Part shown: positions 46,319 through 56,062 of the stretch, one piece after another
How the letters are laid out: each line of letters starts with the position of its first letter
Numbering within the stretch: the stretch's first letter is position 1
Assembly: GCF_012726175.1 (NCBI RefSeq)
Contig: NZ_JAASAD010000001.1
Coordinates: 372,001-436,000, forward strand
Length of the DNA: 64,000 bases
Reading direction: 5' to 3'
Source of the DNA: Micromonospora sp. HNM0581
GTDB lineage: Bacteria > Actinomycetota > Actinomycetes > Mycobacteriales > Micromonosporaceae
The notes under the pieces: model-generated
Seen by the model: the letters and a program-made list of their open reading frames with translations, nothing else
Database searches by the model: none
Told to the model about the DNA's origin: nothing
Made by a program: the position numbers and the translations under genes

Positions 46319-47125
46319 TCAGACGTCGACCGGTGACGTCGTGCTGAGGTGCTGCCGGGCGAAGGCCAGCGCCTCGCGTAGATCCGTCTCCCGTACCTGC
46401 CGACTCTTCGCCCCCCGGGTGGTCACCTCCACCGCCACCGATCCGGAGAAGCCCCGCCCGGCCAGTGAACGCAGCAACTCGGCGCAGGGCTGGTTGCCTC
46501 GTCCCGGCACCAGGTGCTCGTCGCGACCCTCACCGGTGCCGTCCCCGAGATGAACGTGCGCCAGACCGTCGCCCATCCGGTCCGCCATCGCCAACGCGTC
46601 GCTGTGCGAGGCCGCGCAGTGCGACAGATCCAGCGTGTACGATGCGTAACCGACCTCGGTGGGATCCCATCCGGGCACGTACGGGACGAACTGGCGGCCG
46701 GCCATCCGTACCGGGTACATGTTCTCCACCGCGAACCGCAGACCACCGAACTCGCCGGCCACCCGGTCGAGCCCTTCGGCGAAGCCTCGCGCATAGTCCC
46801 GTTGCCAGGTGAACGGCGGGTGCACCACGACCGTCGGCGCTTGCAGCGTCTCGGCCAGCACCGCCGCCCGGCGCAGCCGCTCCCACGGATCGGGGCTCCA
46901 CACCCGCTGGGTGACCAACAGGCACGGTGCGTGCACGGAGAGGACCGGCACCCCGTAGTGGTCGGAGAGTCCCCGCAGCGCGCCCGCGTCCTGGCTGACC
47001 GCGTCGGTCCACACCATGACCTCAAGGCCGTCGTAGCCATGCGTCGCGGCCAGCTGAAACGCCGCCGCGGTCCGCTCAGGAAAGACCGAGGAACTGGACA
47101 GGAGCACCGGGACGCGGGAAGTCAC
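46319..47125 (-). CDS. Sugar phosphate isomerase/epimerase family TIM-barrel protein
   Basis: 268 residues from GTG 47125; in-frame ATGs at 47158 and 47185 are possible but add a non-conserved leader. AP-endonuclease-2-type barrel: [76 protein letters not shown]. His, Glu and Asp metal ligands are kept. The substrate is unknown. Equivalent to Rv0498 beside the Ppx gene by memory. Confidence 0.8.
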   Translation of the reverse strand: MTSRVPVLLSSSSVFPERTAAAFQLAATHGYDGLEVMVWTDAVSQDAGALRGLSDHYGVPVLSVHAPCLLVTQRVWSPDPWERLRRAAVLAETLQAPTVVVHPPFTWQRDYARGFAEGLDRVAGEFGGLRFAVENMYPVRMAGRQFVPYVPGWDPTEVGYASYTLDLSHCAASHSDALAMADRMGDGLAHVHLGDGTGEGRDEHLVPGRGNQPCAELLRSLAGRGFSGSVAVEVTTRGAKSRQVRETDLREALAFARQHLSTTSPVDV

Positions 47126-47201
47126 ACCATCGAGGGTAGCCGGGATACGTCCGGGCATCATGACGAGAACCGGCGAAGCGGACATCGATGGACGATCCGT
47201 A

Positions 47202-48146
47202 TCACACCGCAGCTAGTCGATCCAGTCGGCTGAGGATCACACCCTCCCGTAGCGCCCACGGGCAGACGTCAACCGCGTCGACCCCGAGCCGACGCATCAC
47301 CGACTCGGCGACGACGGCACCGGCCAGCAGCTGATGGGCCCGGCCGGCACTGACCCCCTCCAACTCGACGAGTTGCGCCGGCGGAATGTACCGGATGAAG
47401 CCGAGCACCTGCCGCAGCCCGGACCGGGTGAGCCGGCGTCGAGCCCAGAGCCCGGCGCCGCTGGGTGCCGCACCGGCGAGCCGGGCCAGCGTACGGAACG
47501 TCTTGGAGGTCGCCACCGTTCGTTCCCACCCCACCTCGGTCATCCGCTCGACCACCGGATCGAGCTGAACGTCGACGTACTGCCGCAACTCCTCCACCGC
47601 TTCCGGGGTGGGCGGGACAGCGCTGTCCGGATCGACGCCGAGCCGGTCCCTGGTCAGCCGCCCGGCCCCCAGCGGCAGGGACACCGCGACGTCCGGATCC
47701 TCGTCGACACCGGCCGCGACCTCCAGCGAGCCGCCGCCGATGTCCAGCACCAACAGTCGCCCGGCGGACCAACCGAACCACCGCCGGACCGCGAGAAAGG
47801 TCATCCGCGCCTCGTCGGCACCGGAGAGCACCTCCAGCCGTACGCCGGTGGAATCCCTGACCCGGGTCAGTACGTCGGCCGCGTTCGTGGCATCGCGCAC
47901 CGCCGAGGTGGCGAAGGCGATCAGGTCGTCGACCTCCAGGGCGGCAGCCGACGTACGCGCCGCCTCCACCGCCGTGATCAGCGCGGCCGATCCAGCCTCG
48001 CGCAGTGCGCCATCCGGACCGATCTGCTCGGCGAGCCGCAGCACGGTCTTCTCCGAGTGCGCCGGCCACGGATGCGCGCCACGATGGGCGTCAACCACCA
48101 GCAGATGCACCGTGTTGGAACCGACGTCGAGGACACCCAATCGCAT
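47202..48146 (-). CDS. ppx: Ppx/GppA family exopolyphosphatase
   Basis: 314 residues. The actin-like ATPase fold has [15 protein letters not shown] (phosphate loop 1), [15 protein letters not shown] (loop 2) and [11 protein letters not shown] near 90. It lacks the C-terminal HD domain of long Ppx proteins, as do mycobacterial Ppx1-type proteins. It would remove phosphate from polyphosphate or convert pppGpp. The ATG is at 48146. It sits near regX3-senX3 as in mycobacteria. Confidence 0.88.
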   Translation of the reverse strand: MRLGVLDVGSNTVHLLVVDAHRGAHPWPAHSEKTVLRLAEQIGPDGALREAGSAALITAVEAARTSAAALEVDDLIAFATSAVRDATNAADVLTRVRDSTGVRLEVLSGADEARMTFLAVRRWFGWSAGRLLVLDIGGGSLEVAAGVDEDPDVAVSLPLGAGRLTRDRLGVDPDSAVPPTPEAVEELRQYVDVQLDPVVERMTEVGWERTVATSKTFRTLARLAGAAPSGAGLWARRRLTRSGLRQVLGFIRYIPPAQLVELEGVSAGRAHQLLAGAVVAESVMRRLGVDAVDVCPWALREGVILSRLDRLAAV

Positions 48147-48218
48147 GGAAGAACCCTAGGCCCACCGGGTTCGCGCCACTGAGCGGCCCGCCCGCCACAC
48201 CACGCGTACGCTGGCCGG

Positions 48219-49028
48219 GTGACAGGGCAGATCGAACTCCATGTGCTGGTGGACGACCCGGCCGACCCGCGTAGCCGGGAGGTGCCGCTGGGCTTTCCCC
48301 GGGAGTGGGTCGAGTTCGTCGACCCGGCGGACGAGCGGCACCTGATCCGAGCCGACCTCACCTGGCTGCTGTCCCGGTGGACCTGCATCTTCGGCAAGGG
48401 CTGCCACGGCATCGTCGCCGGCCGGTCGGCCGACGGCTGCTGCTCGCACGGTGCGTTCTTCACCGACTCCGACGACGAATCGCGGGTACGCGCCGCGGTG
48501 AAGCGGCTGACGCCGCAGACCTGGCAGCACCACCGGCGCGGATTCAAGAACTGGACCGAGAACGACACCGTCGACGGTAGGAACCCCGCACGGCGGACGG
48601 CCACGCGGGATGCGGAGGGGCCCTGCGTCTTCCTCAACGACGCGGACTTCCCAGGCGGGGGTGGCTGCGCGCTGCACGGCCAGGCGCTACGCGACGGGGC
48701 TCATCCGCTGGAGTACAAGCCGGACGTGTGCTGGCAACTGCCGATCCGGCGCGACCAGGAGTGGGTCAAGCGGCCGGACGACACGAAGGTGCTGGTGTCC
48801 ACGCTCGCCGAGTTCGACAGGCGCGGCTGGGGCGCCGGTGGGCACGATCTCGACTGGTGGTGCACCTCCTCCACCGACGCCCACGTCGGCACCGAACCCA
48901 TGTACTCGTCCTACGCCCCGGAGCTGACCGCACTGATCGGCGAGCCCGCGTACACGAAACTGGCCGAGCTGTGCGCGGCACGGAGCCGGCAGGGCCTCGT
49001 CGCGCCGCACCCGGCCGACAACGCCTGA
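48219..49028 (+). CDS. Conserved cysteine-rich protein (Rv0495c-like)
   Basis: 269 residues. Cysteines are grouped as in metal-cluster proteins: [12 protein letters not shown] near residue 52-63, [10 protein letters not shown] near 72, [23 protein letters not shown] and later DVCWQLP and WWCTSS. That looks like the YkgJ/DUF3109-type arrangement that may hold zinc or iron-sulphur. No catalytic motif is known to me. The gene neighbours regX3 and Ppx in mycobacteria too, so it is part of the conserved block. Start GTG 48219. Confidence 0.75.
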   Translation: MTGQIELHVLVDDPADPRSREVPLGFPREWVEFVDPADERHLIRADLTWLLSRWTCIFGKGCHGIVAGRSADGCCSHGAFFTDSDDESRVRAAVKRLTPQTWQHHRRGFKNWTENDTVDGRNPARRTATRDAEGPCVFLNDADFPGGGGCALHGQALRDGAHPLEYKPDVCWQLPIRRDQEWVKRPDDTKVLVSTLAEFDRRGWGAGGHDLDWWCTSSTDAHVGTEPMYSSYAPELTALIGEPAYTKLAELCAARSRQGLVAPHPADNA

Positions 49029-49051
49029 CACCCGGGGGTGGGCGGGGCGGA

Positions 49052-49735
49052 TCAGGGCTCGAACTTGTAGCCGAGGCCGCGCACGGTGACGATGTGGCGC
49101 GGGGTGGAAGGCTCCGGTTCGATCTTCGAGCGCAGCCGCTTGACGTGCACGTCGAGCGTCTTCGTGTCGCCGACATAGTCGGCACCCCAGACGCGGTCGA
49201 TCAGCTGGCCCCGGGTGAGTACCCGACCCGCATTGCGCAGCAGCAGCTCAAGTAGCTCGAACTCCTTCAGCGGCAACTGCACCGCCCCGCCGTCCACCGT
49301 CACCACGTGCCGCTCGATGTCCATCCGGACCGGGCCGGCCGCAAGCGTCGGCGCACCCGACTCGGGCGCCTCCGGGCTCTGCCGGCGCAGCACCGCGCGA
49401 ATCCGGGCGACCAGTTCCCGGGGGGAGTACGGTTTGGTCACGTAGTCGTCGGCGCCGATCTCCAGGCCGACCACCTTGTCGATCTCACTGTCCCGCGCGG
49501 TGACCATGATGATGGGCACGTGCGAACGCTGGCGCAACTGCCGGCAGACCTCGGTACCGGACATCTCCGGCAGCATCAGGTCGAGCAGGACGATGTCGGC
49601 GCCGGTCCGGTCGAACTCGGTGAGAGCCGACGTCCCCGTGGCGGCCACGGTGACCTCGAAACCCTCCTTGCGCAGCATGTACGACAGTGCGTCCGAGAAC
49701 GACTCCTCGTCCTCGACCACCAGAACGCGACTCAA
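49052..49735 (-). CDS. regX3: OmpR-type response regulator RegX3
   Basis: 227 residues. Receiver: VLVVEDEESFSDAL, the phospho-Asp in ADIVLLDLMLPEMSG near residue 52 and VTKPYSPREL. Winged helix: PLKEFELLELLLRNAGRVLT, VWGADYVGDTKTLDVHVKRL and the end TVRGLGYKFEP. It is the phosphate-starvation regulator paired with SenX3. The neighbours senX3 and phoU and the PHO-box-like repeats upstream support the name. Confidence 0.93.
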   Translation of the reverse strand: MSRVLVVEDEESFSDALSYMLRKEGFEVTVAATGTSALTEFDRTGADIVLLDLMLPEMSGTEVCRQLRQRSHVPIIMVTARDSEIDKVVGLEIGADDYVTKPYSPRELVARIRAVLRRQSPEAPESGAPTLAAGPVRMDIERHVVTVDGGAVQLPLKEFELLELLLRNAGRVLTRGQLIDRVWGADYVGDTKTLDVHVKRLRSKIEPEPSTPRHIVTVRGLGYKFEP

Positions 49736-49791
49736 CGGCGTTTCCTTTCATCGGTCGGACCGGGCGGAGCCCAGCCTGATCCAGGTGCGGT

Positions 49792-51081
49792 TCAGACCTG
49801 CCGGAGCTCGGCCGGACCGGCCTCGATCCCAGCAGGTGGCAGTGTCGCCAGCAGGTCGTCAGGCGGACTGGCTGGCAGCCGGAGGGTGAACGTCGACCCA
49901 CCACCAAGAGTGCTCGTCACGTCGACCCGGCCGCCATGATTGCTCGCGATGTGCTTGACGATCGCCAATCCCAGGCCCGTACCGCCGGTCGCTCGCGAGC
50001 GCGCCTGATCGGCCCGGTAGAAGCGCTCGAAGATGCGCTCGACGTCGGTGGGGGCGATGCCGATTCCCTGGTCGGTGACCGCGATCTCCACCTGTTCCCC
50101 GGCGGTACGGGTGGCGATGCGTACCGTCGTGTCCTCAGCCGAGTAATTGAGGGCGTTCTCCACCAGGTTCGCCACCGCGGTGGCGAGCTGGTTGTCACTG
50201 CCGTACACGGTCAGGCCCCGCTCCGCTTCGACGGTCACCTCGATCCGGCGGGCGGCGGCAGCGGTCCGGGTCCGATCGATCACCTCGGAGATCACCCAGT
50301 CGACCGCGACCGGTTCGGGAGCCGGTTGCGGCTCGGCGCCCTGTAGCCGGGTCAGCTCCAGCAGCTCCTGCACCAGCCGCCCCAACCGGGTCGACTCGTG
50401 TTGGATTCGCTCGGCGAACCGCCGGGCGGCGATCAGGTCCTCGGAAAGATCCGGGCGCCCCTCGTCGGCCGGCTCGGTGGCGTCGAGCAGCGCCTCGGCG
50501 AGCAGCTGCAACGCACCGATCGGGGTTTTCAGTTCGTGGCTGACGTTGGCCACGAAGTCTCGACGTACCCGGGCCAGCCGGTGCGACTCGGTCACATCGG
50601 CCGCTTCCACCGCGATGTACCCGCTGCCCAGTCCCATCGCCCTCAGGTGCACGCCGAGCGGGTTCTCTCCGGCGTTGTCGCGGCCTCGGGGCAGGTCGAG
50701 CTCGATCTCGCGCCGCACACCGGTGCGCCGCACCTGCCCCGCCAGGGTACGGATCAGCGGATGCGCCGTGATCGAACCCGGCTGTCCCCCCGTCCGAAGC
50801 AGTCCCATCGCCCGTGCCGCCGGATTGACAAGTACCGGCACATCGTCTGAGTCGAGCACCACTACCCCTGCGCGCAGCGAATCGATCGCGCGGCGGCCGA
50901 GCTCGACCTGAATGTCGTCGACGATCGCGAGCCTCCCCTTGCCGAACCGGAAACCGGCCCACCCGTTTCCCGTGGGGCCGGTCGACCGGCGTGCCCTCGG
51001 GATCGTGCGGGACAGCCACAGGCCAGCGCCGACCCCGACCACCAGGGCCGTAGCCACACCTACCGTCACCGCCCACGTCAC
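49792..51081 (-). CDS. senX3: Sensor histidine kinase SenX3
   Basis: 429 residues. One clear N-terminal membrane helix (TWAVTVGVATALVVGVGAGLWL) with a second hydrophobic stretch missing, a PAS-like region (about 55-165), HisKA with the phospho-His in ANVSHELKTPIGALQLL near residue 180, and HATPase with NLVENALNYSAED, VTDQGIGIAPTD and GTGLGLAIVKHIASNHGG. It controls RegX3; under phosphate plenty PhoU keeps it in phosphatase mode. It starts at GTG 51081 and precedes regX3 by 56 bases. Confidence 0.92.
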   Translation of the reverse strand: MTWAVTVGVATALVVGVGAGLWLSRTIPRARRSTGPTGNGWAGFRFGKGRLAIVDDIQVELGRRAIDSLRAGVVVLDSDDVPVLVNPAARAMGLLRTGGQPGSITAHPLIRTLAGQVRRTGVRREIELDLPRGRDNAGENPLGVHLRAMGLGSGYIAVEAADVTESHRLARVRRDFVANVSHELKTPIGALQLLAEALLDATEPADEGRPDLSEDLIAARRFAERIQHESTRLGRLVQELLELTRLQGAEPQPAPEPVAVDWVISEVIDRTRTAAAARRIEVTVEAERGLTVYGSDNQLATAVANLVENALNYSAEDTTVRIATRTAGEQVEIAVTDQGIGIAPTDVERIFERFYRADQARSRATGGTGLGLAIVKHIASNHGGRVDVTSTLGGGSTFTLRLPASPPDDLLATLPPAGIEAGPAELRQV

Positions 51082-51153
51082 TCGGCGATCGTAGGGTCAT
51101 TGTTAACCTGACTACCGCCCAGAACAGGACGAAGCACTCTCACTTCCGAAGAA

Positions 51154-51196
51154 GTTCACCTGCACGCCCGGCTCAGTTCATCGGTGTTCACCTCCG
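51154..51196. promoter_or_regulatory. PHO-box-like repeats between senX3 and phoU
   Basis: Three copies of GTTCAYC start at 51154, 51176 and 51186 in the 200-base divergent gap. The first two are 22 bases apart (two 11-base units), matching the Streptomyces PHO box GTTCACC repeat; the third is one base off phase. A -10-like TAGCTT (51213-51218) follows toward phoU. Likely bound by RegX3 (or PhoP). Confidence 0.5.
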
Positions 51197-51281
51197 ATCC
51201 GCCCGGGAGTCATAGCTTCGCGTCCTAGCTGCGCGAATCCCCGCTGGCGGGAGCGCCGGCACCGACCGACAGGACACGACA

Positions 51282-51926
51282 ATGCGCGACGAGTTCCGGG
51301 CCGAACTTCAGGCCGTCAGCCAACTGCTTGTCGAAATGGCGGAGGGGATCCAGGCGGCACTGCGGCAGGCGACCCGGGCCCTGCTCACCGCCGACCGCCG
51401 GGCGGCCGAGTCCGTGATCGAACGGGACGCGGAGATCGACGAGCTCTACCACCAGGTCGAGGAGCGGGTATGTGACCTGCTGGCCCGTCAGGCACCTGTC
51501 GCCTCCGACCTGCGGGCCATGATCACCGCGCTGCACGTGGCTGCCGACCTGGAGCGGATGGGTGACCTGGCCGACCACGTGGCCAAGACCGCGTTGCGCC
51601 GACACCCGTCGCCGGCTGTGCCGGCCGAGCTGCGCCCGGTCTTCACGGACATGGCCGGCATCGCCGACCGGATGGCCGAGAAGATCGCCTCGGTGCTGGC
51701 CCGCCCCGATGCCGACCTCGCCGCCGAGCTGGACCGCGACGACGACGCCATGGACGAGCTGCACAAGGGGTTGTTCGGGGTGCTGCTCGGCGCCGACTGG
51801 CCGTACGGTGTGGAGACCGCGATCGACGCCACCCTGCTGGGGCGATTCTACGAACGCTTCGCCGACCACGCGGTCAACAGCGCCGAGCACGTCGTCTACC
51901 TGATCACCGGCGAAACCGTCCCCTGA
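51282..51926 (+). CDS. phoU: Phosphate signalling protein PhoU
   Basis: 214 residues, two three-helix PhoU repeats: RDEFRAELQAVSQLLVEMAE and VIERDAEIDELYHQVEE; then the second copy with LERMGDLADHVAKTALRR and ERFADHAVNSAEHVVYLITG. The E/DxxxD-type metal motifs are retained. It links phosphate transport with SenX3-RegX3. ATG at 51282 eight bases after AGGA. pstSCAB is not in the window. Confidence 0.93.
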   Translation: MRDEFRAELQAVSQLLVEMAEGIQAALRQATRALLTADRRAAESVIERDAEIDELYHQVEERVCDLLARQAPVASDLRAMITALHVAADLERMGDLADHVAKTALRRHPSPAVPAELRPVFTDMAGIADRMAEKIASVLARPDADLAAELDRDDDAMDELHKGLFGVLLGADWPYGVETAIDATLLGRFYERFADHAVNSAEHVVYLITGETVP

Positions 51927-51930
51927 CGAA

Positions 51931-51974
51931 GGAGGGGCCCCTGTCGACGCCGGGCGCACGGCAGGGGTCCCTCC
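51931..51974. terminator. Hairpin between phoU and gpm
   Basis: 13-bp arms (GGAGGGGCCCCTG / CAGGGGTCCCTCC; one G-U pair) with an 18-base loop lie in the 65-base gap between the two convergent genes. Good bidirectional terminator candidate. Confidence 0.65.
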
Positions 51975-51991
51975 CAAACGAATCGACCAGC

Positions 51992-52759
51992 TCAGCGGCC
52001 CTGGTTGGCGACCGCAGCGGCGGCCTCCTTCGCGGCCTCCGGGTCGAGGTAGGTGCCCCCGAGCGTCTGGGGACGCAGCAGCGGGTCCAGGTCGTAGCGC
52101 AGCGGAATCCCGGTGGGAATGTTGAGCTTCGCGATGGCCTCGTCACTGATCTGGTCCAGGTGCTTCACCAGCGCCCGCAGCGAGTTTCCATGCGCGGCCA
52201 CCAGCACCGTACGACCGGCCAGGATGTCCGGCACGATCGAGTCGTACCAGTACGGCAGCATCCGCTCGACGACGTCCTTCAGACACTCGGTACGCGGCAT
52301 CAGCTCGGTCGGCAGCAACGCGTACCGCGGATCGCCGACCTGCGACCACTCGTCGTCATCCGCGATCGGGGGCGGCGGGGTGTCGTACGAGCGGCGCCAG
52401 CGCATGAACTGCTCCTCGCCGTACTCCTCAAGGGTCTGCTTCTTGTTCTTGCCCTGCAATGCGCCATAGTGACGCTCGTTGAGTCGCCACGACCGACGCA
52501 CCGCGATCCAGTGTCGGTCGGCGGCGTCGAGTGCCAACTCGGCGGTCCGGATGGCGCGACGCATCACGCTGGTGTGCACCACGTCCGGCAGCAGGCCGTG
52601 TTCGCGGAGCAGTTCGCCACCACGACGCGCCTCACTCTCCCCCTTCGTGGTCAGGTCGACGTCGACCCAGCCGGTGAAGAGGTTCTTGGCGTTCCAGTCG
52701 CTCTCGCCGTGCCGCAGCAGGACCAGCGTCCCGACGGTGGGCCCCTCGCTAGCTGTCAT
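51992..52759 (-). CDS. gpmA: 2,3-bisphosphoglycerate-dependent phosphoglycerate mutase
   Basis: 255 residues from ATG 52759 (AGGA eight bases upstream). Histidine phosphatase fold: [12 protein letters not shown] (catalytic His-Arg), [26 protein letters not shown] (Glu) and [13 protein letters not shown] (second His). It interconverts 3- and 2-phosphoglycerate in glycolysis. The gpm1-senX3-regX3 order is the same as in mycobacteria. Confidence 0.95.
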   Translation of the reverse strand: MTASEGPTVGTLVLLRHGESDWNAKNLFTGWVDVDLTTKGESEARRGGELLREHGLLPDVVHTSVMRRAIRTAELALDAADRHWIAVRRSWRLNERHYGALQGKNKKQTLEEYGEEQFMRWRRSYDTPPPPIADDDEWSQVGDPRYALLPTELMPRTECLKDVVERMLPYWYDSIVPDILAGRTVLVAAHGNSLRALVKHLDQISDEAIAKLNIPTGIPLRYDLDPLLRPQTLGGTYLDPEAAKEAAAAVANQGR

Positions 52760-52910
52760 GCGGATCATCCTGCCGCACCCCGTGGTGGACCGCGCGGGAA
52801 GGGTGGTGACGACCACCACGTGGAAATACGGATGACCGCGATTCCGGCAGCCCACTAGGTTGGTAAGGATCCAACAGAACATCAGGCATTACGGGAACGG
52901 GGGCGCGGGC

Positions 52911-54218
52911 GTGCGCGCTGTACGGGGTTGGTTCCGGGACACCACGGGCGGGCTACCGCGGACCTTCTGGTACCTGTGGACGGGCACGCTGATCAACCGG
53001 CTCGGCTCGTTCGTCCTGGTCTTCCTCGCCATCTACCTGACCCAGGAACGCGGCTTCTCCGCCGCGCAGGCGGGCCTGGTGCTCGGTGCGTGGGGTGTGG
53101 GTGGCGCGTTCGGCACCACCGCCGGCGGCACCCTGACCGACCGGTGGGGCCGCCGACCGACCCTGCTCACCGCCCATCTCGGTGCCGCCACGATGATGCT
53201 CGCCCTGGGTTTCGCCCGTGACCTGTGGACGGTCACGGCAGGTGCGTTGCTGCTCGGCCTCTTCGCTGAGGCGGCCCGCCCGGCATTCGGCGCCACGATG
53301 ATCGATGTGGTGCCGGATCGGGACCGGCTGCGTGCCTTCTCGCTCAACTACTGGGCGATCAATCTCGGCTTCGCCTGCGCCGCAGTGCTCGCCGGCTTCG
53401 CGGCACAGGCCGGTTACCTGCTGCTCTTCGTGGTCAACGCGGCCACCACGGTGGTCACCGCACTGATCATCTTCGTGAAGGTCAAGGAGACCCGAACGAT
53501 CACCGTCGACCTGCCGCGCGGGGGCGCACCGGCCGGGCCCCTGCGGGCCATCCTGGCCGACCGGGTGTATCTCGTTTTCGTCGCCCTGAACCTGCTCGGA
53601 GCGCTCGTCTTCCTCCAGCACATCTCGATGCTGCCGATCGCGATGGCCGACTCCGGTCTGAGCCCCGCCACGTACGGGTCGGTGATCGCACTCAACGGCG
53701 TGCTGATCGTGGCCGGGCAGCTCTTCGTACCCCGGCTGATCAAGGGGCGCAGCCGGTCACACGTGCTCGCCCTGGCCGCGGTGGTGATGGGCGTGGGCTT
53801 CGGGCTCACCGCGTTCGCCGAGGTCGCCTGGTTCTACGGGCTGACCGTGCTGATCTGGACCATCGGCGAGATGCTCAACTCGCCGTCCAACGCCACCCTG
53901 ATCGCCGAACTCTCCCCCGCCGAGTTGCGCGGACGCTACCAGGGCGTCTTCTCGCTCTCCTGGCAGCTGGCCGGGGCGGCGGCACCGATCCTCGGCGGGT
54001 TGGTGCGGGAGCAGGCCGGCAACGCGACCCTCTGGGCCGGCTGCGCCGCGATCGGTCTGGTGATGGCGGTGGGCCACCTGCTCTCCGGGCCGGCACGGGA
54101 ACGGCGTGCCCTCGCGTTGCGTACCGTACGGGCCGAACCGGTGGTCACCACCCAGTCGACCGCACCCCGACCCGCCGCACCGCAGGCCGCCGAGCCGGTG
54201 ACCACCTCGCGAGGTTGA
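52911..54218 (+). CDS. MFS transporter (drug/solute exporter type)
   Basis: 435 residues from GTG 52911; the frame is open further upstream without a ribosome site. Twelve membrane helices. The MFS signature loop between helices 2 and 3 is GTLTDRWGRRPTLL, and LINRLGSFVLVFLAIYLTQ begins helix 1. The second half carries LIAELSPAELRGRYQGVFSL. The closest known group is multidrug or YdhP-type efflux; no substrate can be assigned. Confidence 0.85.
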   Translation: MRAVRGWFRDTTGGLPRTFWYLWTGTLINRLGSFVLVFLAIYLTQERGFSAAQAGLVLGAWGVGGAFGTTAGGTLTDRWGRRPTLLTAHLGAATMMLALGFARDLWTVTAGALLLGLFAEAARPAFGATMIDVVPDRDRLRAFSLNYWAINLGFACAAVLAGFAAQAGYLLLFVVNAATTVVTALIIFVKVKETRTITVDLPRGGAPAGPLRAILADRVYLVFVALNLLGALVFLQHISMLPIAMADSGLSPATYGSVIALNGVLIVAGQLFVPRLIKGRSRSHVLALAAVVMGVGFGLTAFAEVAWFYGLTVLIWTIGEMLNSPSNATLIAELSPAELRGRYQGVFSLSWQLAGAAAPILGGLVREQAGNATLWAGCAAIGLVMAVGHLLSGPARERRALALRTVRAEPVVTTQSTAPRPAAPQAAEPVTTSRG

Positions 54219-54628
54219 ACGCCCCGCGCGAGGGTGAAACGCCCCGGGGGCTGCACCAGCGGCCCTACCCACCCCCCCCCCCGCGGGGGGGCTCATTCCC
54301 GTACGACCGGCGGCGGCGGGCGGCACTCACCCCCGTAAGCGACGCCCGCTCGCGCCGCCGGTCCAAACAGGTGGGCCACCGTCCCCCAACGGTGTCGGTC
54401 CACCTGTCCTCCGTGCCCCACCCGGTCGTACAGATCTCATCGATCCGCCGCTCCCCCGAACGGTGCCGAGCGCGACACGGTGCAGTAAAGCTAATGCGGC
54501 CTGACCTCGCGATTCAACCCACGCAGCTGTCTCGCCCGTCACAGCGGCAGTCCTGTTCAAGATGACGCCCAGGGTCCTCTCGGTTCTAGGCCAACAGGTG
54601 TTACCCGGGTGCTATTCCGGTAAACCTC
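54219..54628. other. Intergenic stretch between convergent genes
   Basis: 410 bases between the MFS gene and the Rho-N-like gene. It contains an 11-base C run (54272-54282) followed by GC and a 7-base G run (54285-54291), which pair into a short hairpin that could terminate transcription. An open frame of about 115 codons exists on the plus strand, but codon use and lack of a ribosome site argue against a gene. Confidence 0.45.
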
Positions 54629-55327
54629 TCACCCGTCCTCACGGTCGGGTGACTCGGTCCGGAAGAAGTTGCTCTGCCGGCCGTCCCGCATCTGCTCCTG
54701 GTAGATCAAGTTGAGTTTCCGCAGGTCGAAAGTGTGGAACCACTCGTCCCAGGTGATCTCGCGGATTCGGCTGCTCTCCCGATAACCCGGCATGTTGAAC
54801 GTCAGCACCCCGATCCGGCCCGCACGCTCGGTACCGCTGACGGTCGCCGGTTTGGCTCCCCGCTCCCGGGCCCATCGTCGAATGACGTCGTGGCTGGTGG
54901 TCACCAGGCTGCGCCCGAGGCGCTCCGGCCGGTCCTGCAACGACGAGATCAGCTGCGAAGACCGGACCGACCGGGAAGTCGACCGACCGGTCCGCGCCGC
55001 ACCCGAGGCGGACCTGCGGGCCGCGCCTGTCGTCCTGCCGGCGGTGCCGGCCTTCTTCGTGCTGGCCGCCCGACCGGCCGGGCCGCTGCCGCGACGCCCG
55101 GCGCCGCCGGCCCGCAACGTCTTGACGAGCGTCTTCACCAACTCCGGCTTACGTAGTGCCGAAATGCCGGAGACCCCGTGTCGCCGCAGTTGTCCCCGAA
55201 GGTCGTCCACCCGCATCCGGGCGATCTCCGACTCGGAGATCCGAGGCGTGTTCGGGGTCCGGTCGCCACCCTGCCGTCTGGTCCTGGTCGCGGTACCGCC
55301 GCGACCCGAGCTGCTTCGCTGAGCCAT
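54629..55327 (-). CDS. Basic protein with Rho-N/SAP-like N-terminus, function unknown
   Basis: 232 residues. Residues 28-75 (RISESEIARMRVDDLRGQLR, then GISALRKPELVKTLVKTLR) look like a Rho N-terminal or SAP helix-extended-helix nucleic-acid fold. A Gly/Arg/Ser/Ala linker with many Arg and Lys (75-140) follows, then a conserved-looking C-terminal part (FNMPGYRESSRIREITWDEW, FDLRKLNLIYQEQMRDG). It is likely a chromosome- or RNA-binding protein. I do not know a named homologue. Confidence 0.65.
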   Translation of the reverse strand: MAQRSSSGRGGTATRTRRQGGDRTPNTPRISESEIARMRVDDLRGQLRRHGVSGISALRKPELVKTLVKTLRAGGAGRRGSGPAGRAASTKKAGTAGRTTGAARRSASGAARTGRSTSRSVRSSQLISSLQDRPERLGRSLVTTSHDVIRRWARERGAKPATVSGTERAGRIGVLTFNMPGYRESSRIREITWDEWFHTFDLRKLNLIYQEQMRDGRQSNFFRTESPDREDG

Positions 55328-55404
55328 GGACGCTCACGCTCCTCGCCACTCGCTGTCTCGGCGCGGCGGGTCCCAACGCCGCACCGCGCGCAGCGGCTTA
55401 CCCG

Positions 55405-55938
55405 TCAGGAGCGGTCCGAACCTCCGACGTCCGGTGGAGCCGACCGGGCAGCCGCCGCAGGCTCGAACAGGTGCGCGAAGGCCGCGAGGTTCGCGGTCGA
55501 CTCGCCCCGCTTCACCCGCCACTCCCACTCGCGGCGGATCGAACTGCCGAACCCGATCTCCAACATGGTGTCGAAGGACTCGTCGGCGTAGGTGAGCACC
55601 GCGCCGAGCAGCCGATCAAGCTCGTCGGCGTCGACAGCGTGCGGGTTGACCCGGCCGGTGAGATAGACGTCGCCCGCCGCGTCGATGGAGAACGACACGG
55701 CGTACATCTTCGCGTTGCGCTGCAACAACCAGGCCCACAGTTCCTCGCGCCGCTCGTCCGGCTGGCGCATCACGAACGCCTCGATCCGCAGCGCGTGCTC
55801 GCCGACGATCAGGTTGCAGATCGTCTTGAGCTTGTGCGTACCGGGCAGGGTCACCGCGTATGACCCCGGGCCGGTGGACTCGCAGGCGAGTTCCCGCTCC
55901 GCGCAGACGGACTCGACAAGGGCACCGAGATCACTCAT
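55405..55938 (-). CDS. YbjN-domain protein
   Basis: 177 residues from ATG 55938. The YbjN fold is supported by TICNLIVGEHALRIEAFV, ELWAWLLQRNAKMYAVSF and DAAGDVYLTGRVNPHAVDAD. Type III secretion chaperone-like proteins of this fold have unclear roles. It stands next to mshA (Rv0487 position by memory). The ribosome site is weak. Confidence 0.82.
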   Translation of the reverse strand: MSDLGALVESVCAERELACESTGPGSYAVTLPGTHKLKTICNLIVGEHALRIEAFVMRQPDERREELWAWLLQRNAKMYAVSFSIDAAGDVYLTGRVNPHAVDADELDRLLGAVLTYADESFDTMLEIGFGSSIRREWEWRVKRGESTANLAAFAHLFEPAAAARSAPPDVGGSDRS

Positions 55939-56062
55939 CCGACCAACTCTACGGCGGACCACCACCGCACCGCCCGGCCGCCGGCGAGTGACCGTCGGAT
56001 CCGGTCCATCGGCCGGGCGCACCCCCGGTAGGCTGCCCGCCGGTGCCGGGAAGCGTTCCGCG

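Noticed and set aside
54215..54565. Plus-strand open frame in the gap after the MFS gene
   Set aside because: Crosses homopolymer runs, no ribosome site, no similarity to known domains.
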